From: Effrenium voratum
Lineage: Eukaryota; Sar; Dinophyceae; Suessiales; Symbiodiniaceae
DNA: 64,000 nucleotides
Assembly: GCA_963377175.1 (NCBI GenBank)
Contig: CAUJNA010002902.1
Coordinates: 414,110-478,109 of the forward strand
Direction of reading: 5' to 3'
Shown here: positions 62,401-64,000 of the stretch, piece by piece
How the letters are laid out: each line of letters starts with the position of its first letter
How positions within the stretch are numbered: position 1 is the stretch's first letter
The notes under the pieces: generated by a model
What the model saw: the letters and a program-made list of their open reading frames with translations, nothing else
The model's database searches: none
What the model was told of the DNA's origin: nothing
Made by a program: the position numbers and the translations under genes

Positions 62401-64000
62401 CTCAACAGGGTCAAAAAGGAACCACGCTCATATGAATACCGCATTCTGAATACCAAACAAATATTGCCACTAGAAGTCACAACTAAACAATGGATCGGTT
62501 GCCAGTGCTTTTGCAAACACACAGGTCGCACACGTTGTTCAATAACTGTCGTGCAACTTAGCAACACAAGCGACTAAGCCAAAGAATAGAGCAAACCACA
62601 TCAAACGACGCTGCCTTCATGGAGAAAGGGTGGCCCCATCTGTTTTAAGAAGCAAATAATGATGACAAACAATACAAACAACCAAACTGAAACCAATCAG
62701 CACGTGTTTGCGTAAACATAAGGATCCCCCCAACATTGACAATGGAGGTTTCCCTGGTTTCCTTGTCGCTACCCTGCAAAGGGTGCCGAGCCTCAACCAA
62801 AACACACATGACCCAACAATATTACGAGAGACCGACTGGGGGCTACATCTTGATTGACCCACATGTATCCTTAGAGAAAAACACATCAATTTGGAGGGTC
62901 ATAGTCATAGTCATGACCATGTCTCGCCGCAAAAGCAATAAGAGAGGCTCAACTGAAACCAAAAAAACACATGAGGGGGGGGGAACAACTCAAGAAGAAA
63001 AAGACGAGCCGCCCAGTGGCAGAGGGTACTCCCCAAATCCATGGGCCAGGGCGCATTCTTGGCATGGCGCTTCTGCTGCCACACCTCGAGCTCCAGCACC
63101 GCCTGGAACCGCTCCGCGTTTTCCGCGGGCGCCTGCAGGTGTTGGCGGGGTCAGGGGAAGGGTTCTCCATGTGGGTGTGGAATTTTGGCTTCCCAGAAAA
63201 GGAGCGAAGGGAAGTAGGGCGCACGCGGGGGGGGGGGGGGAAAAACATGTTGAAATGCAGGAATGTTAAAGGGAATCCTGAACTTTTGGCGCGATCTTCG
63301 CGGCCTCTTTTTGGATGGAGATGTTCTGACCGACCAGTTTCGGGTGAGCATTCGGGGGGTACCTCCCCGTCCCATACATTACAGGTGGGGAATGCGCTGA
63401 AGTGGTTCTCTCAACTCTCGCCAGGAACTCCATTCCACCAACCCAAAACACCAACTTAGGTGACGGTGATGTGCGGGATGTGGGCATCCTGCTGTTTGTC
63501 CCGTTTTGCGCCCCTGTCTCCCAAGGTAACACGTGTTCTTTGCAGAAGCGAGAGCTGGCGGGGGTTAGGTGCGTTGGGGAGGCGCCCGCTGCCTTTGGAT
63601 GCTTGCAAATGGTGGCTCTAGTTGCCTTAATGCATCTTCAGGGCTATAATCCCTGTGGGCCGAACAGCCAGCATACATGTACATGCTACATGTTGGTGGT
63701 GGTTCGAAACCAGCCTGTTTGATAATTACTTGATAATTGCACATGGAACTTGTACATAGAAAGCGTGTTTTTGTGTGTGGCTGTGCATGTGTGTTGTGCA
63801 TTCTTGCTGGCGGTTATTCTGATTGATATGCATCAATGTGCACATGGGTTCCAATCCCCAAACCACCCACCTGGGCAACTTGGGATTCAAACGACTGGAT
63901 ATAAGCCTGAAATAACTACATTTCCATTTTGGATTGCTTCGTTTAGCGACCGAGGTGACCGGCGCTCAGCCAAGCCGCGTGGTCGAGCCAGGGGTCGCAA
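56439..64000 (-). CDS. Gene E: partial multi-exon gene(s), function not recognised
   Basis: At least fifteen exon-like blocks on the minus strand, entering from beyond the right edge of the window. The last five (58317, 57803, 57402, 57162 and 56467 starts) join in phase. Visible parts: basic KNKKRKKKR cluster (60967-61051), RVCDACH (60701-60799), a SANT/Myb-like helix start (59313-59361), Glu/Lys repeat exon (56762-57162). No single family explains them, and two genes may be present. The gene ends about 0.3 kb before the start of gene D, in the same direction, as is usual in dinoflagellate gene arrays. Confidence 0.5.
56762..57162 (-). CDS. Gene E exon of 18-bp repeats, KAEERP
   Basis: 401 nt between a GGTAG acceptor and an AG/GTGAAT donor. 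It begins GFPTLEGEEVKELL and then has about 16 copies of a six-residue unit (KAEERP, KAEEGP, MAEEQP, KAEEWL) before AQRKWVNKRHSAAA. Repeats of 18 bp keep all frames open: the plus strand would read LGPFLG repeats, but only the minus frame has sound splice borders and neighbours. Probably a long charged helix. Confidence 0.65.
57273..57402 (-). CDS. Gene E exon
   Basis: GRPESARHRSKPEEGFAARW, GEELELRIAGAVKAQLAGVA, ASQ; AATTCAG acceptor; GT donor in phase 0. Confidence 0.6.
57754..57803 (-). CDS. Gene E exon
   Basis: NLLDLQVKPLREGQLP; TTCACAG acceptor; GC donor. All three frames are open; this one fits both neighbours. Confidence 0.5.
58264..58317 (-). CDS. Gene E exon
   Basis: PSADEIISVTKLMLEGGL, 18 codons; GGTTGCAG acceptor; GT donor. 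Confidence 0.6.
58906..58998 (-). CDS. Gene E exon
   Basis: AEAADSPEPCAAFLVLWAED, VTARLAQARRT, 31 codons; CGCTGCAG acceptor; GTAAAA donor. A Gly-rich reading is open in another frame. Confidence 0.6.
59144..59233 (-). CDS. Gene E exon, basic
   Basis: KEVLPRRESEGPGKMGFKRA, LACKFGGKQ; TGTGGCAG acceptor in phase with the previous exon; GTGAGC donor, or a GC donor earlier. Confidence 0.6.
59313..59361 (-). CDS. Gene E exon, SANT/Myb-like helix
   Basis: KWTSEELKLLDKLHSR; GTGGACAG acceptor; GC donor. WTSEELKLLDKL fits the first helix of SANT/Myb repeats (W, acidic pair, LL). The other two helices with their Trp residues are not evident downstream. Confidence 0.5.
59929..60022 (-). CDS. Gene E exon
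   Basis: EVAAPSSHVDDAMWGKVTEA, VSNAEMQKKSL; ATTGCAG acceptor; several GC donors possible. Confidence 0.55.
60267..60290. repeat. (TA)n microsatellite
   Basis: TATATATATATATATATATA, in an intron of gene E. Confidence 0.85.
60701..60799 (-). CDS. Gene E exon with RVCDACH
   Basis: ERVCDACHSGPAQATEATAG, TAARHDLNRQTK; CTGCCAG acceptor. RVCDAC resembles the last Cys pair of FYVE zinc fingers, but no upstream half of such a finger was found, so the domain is not called. Confidence 0.5.
60967..61051 (-). CDS. Gene E exon, basic cluster
   Basis: ARKNKKRKKKREAAVAIGID, TCLPQRAY; ACACCCAG acceptor; GTGAAC donor. KNKKRKKKR is a possible nuclear localisation signal. Confidence 0.6.
61220..61320 (-). CDS. 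Gene E exon, acidic
   Basis: DASVGTEPLWLDKGEETSEE, ADAQDTG; ACATCAG acceptor. Acidic linker. Confidence 0.5.
61870..62078 (-). CDS. Gene E exon or two exons
   Basis: EIEWKHVVSFELFPAVSQCV, LAHIPRAGYFPSSFMPDGSK, LWYVAGTETSD. A GTGAGT inside (after FPA) could be a donor and CCAAG before GYFP an acceptor, so the middle may be an intron that happens to be open. Confidence 0.5.
62140..62206 (-). CDS. Gene E exon
   Basis: VYVTLDDKKTALRAVHLRCW, RE; CTTCAG acceptor; GT donor. Strand-helix character. Confidence 0.6.
63015..63132 (-). CDS. Gene E exon, helical
   Basis: APAENAERFQAVLELEVWQQ, KRHAKNAPW; ACCTGCAG acceptor at a clear pyrimidine-rich site; 3' border uncertain (GC or GA donor). Confidence 0.55.
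63133..63959 (-). other. Intron-like stretch of gene E
   Basis: No exon recognised. GGGTTCCAATCCCCAAACCACC at 63847-63868 is one mismatch from the 3' half of the tRNA-like sequence at 18507-18574 and may be a second relic of the same family. Confidence 0.4.
63960..64000 (-). CDS. Gene E, truncated exon at the window edge
   Basis: Two frames open (LRPLARPRGLAER or CDPWLDHAAWLSA) before a GTCACC donor. Too short to choose. Confidence 0.3.

Overview
This window looks like nuclear DNA of a dinoflagellate, most likely of the Symbiodiniaceae/Suessiales type; the species cannot be named from the sequence. The signs are: very short exons (20-400 nt) separated by long introns; splice donors GC and GA used as often as GT, always with an AG acceptor; long runs of genes on one strand; and pentatricopeptide repeats of the dinoflagellate type (blocks such as ISACEK..RW). 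There is no sign of bacterial operons, ribosome-binding sites, CRISPR or rRNA. Exons were found by reading all frames and asking whether neighbouring exons join in phase at GT/GC/GA...AG borders. Because three donor types were allowed, some borders are a choice among alternatives.

Plus strand, about 1.85-14.74 kb: one large intron-rich unit. In order it encodes an N-terminal region, acidic and low-complexity repeats, a very basic Lys/Ala segment, a split domain with the three hallmarks of a cytosine-C5 methyltransferase-like fold (motif I, IV and VI look-alikes), a series of uncharacterised exons, and a long 629-codon open frame with a CxxC pair and transposase-like spacing of acidic residues. 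Arrays of CGGCGTTT-type repeats lie before and after the unit. I infer a mobile or formerly mobile element with a methyltransferase-like and a transposase-like module.

Minus strand, about 64.0-16.3 kb: four genes in a row, all leftward, converging on the plus-strand unit. From right to left: gene E (64.0-56.4 kb, partial, unrecognised, with a SANT/Myb-like exon and an 18-bp-repeat exon); gene D (56.15-46.9 kb, an hnRNP U-like SPRY-domain protein, starting at an ATG with an in-frame upstream stop); gene C (46.3-34.05 kb, a PPR protein whose 14 exons join in phase for 444 codons); and gene B (32.9-16.3 kb, a long protein I do not recognise, about 25 exons, with a 20-nt micro-exon and an Arg/Gly-rich C-terminal part). 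C and D point to RNA binding; the end of B is compatible with that.

The introns hold most of the sequence and most of the repeats: a 2-kb ACAT/ACATT microsatellite, an AAGC block passing into AAAC, a 0.4-kb polypurine tract, a cluster of TCTGATCAG palindromes, two families of short inverted-repeat elements, and a tRNA-like sequence with an intact B box. Long open frames inside these simple repeats are artefacts and are not called as genes.
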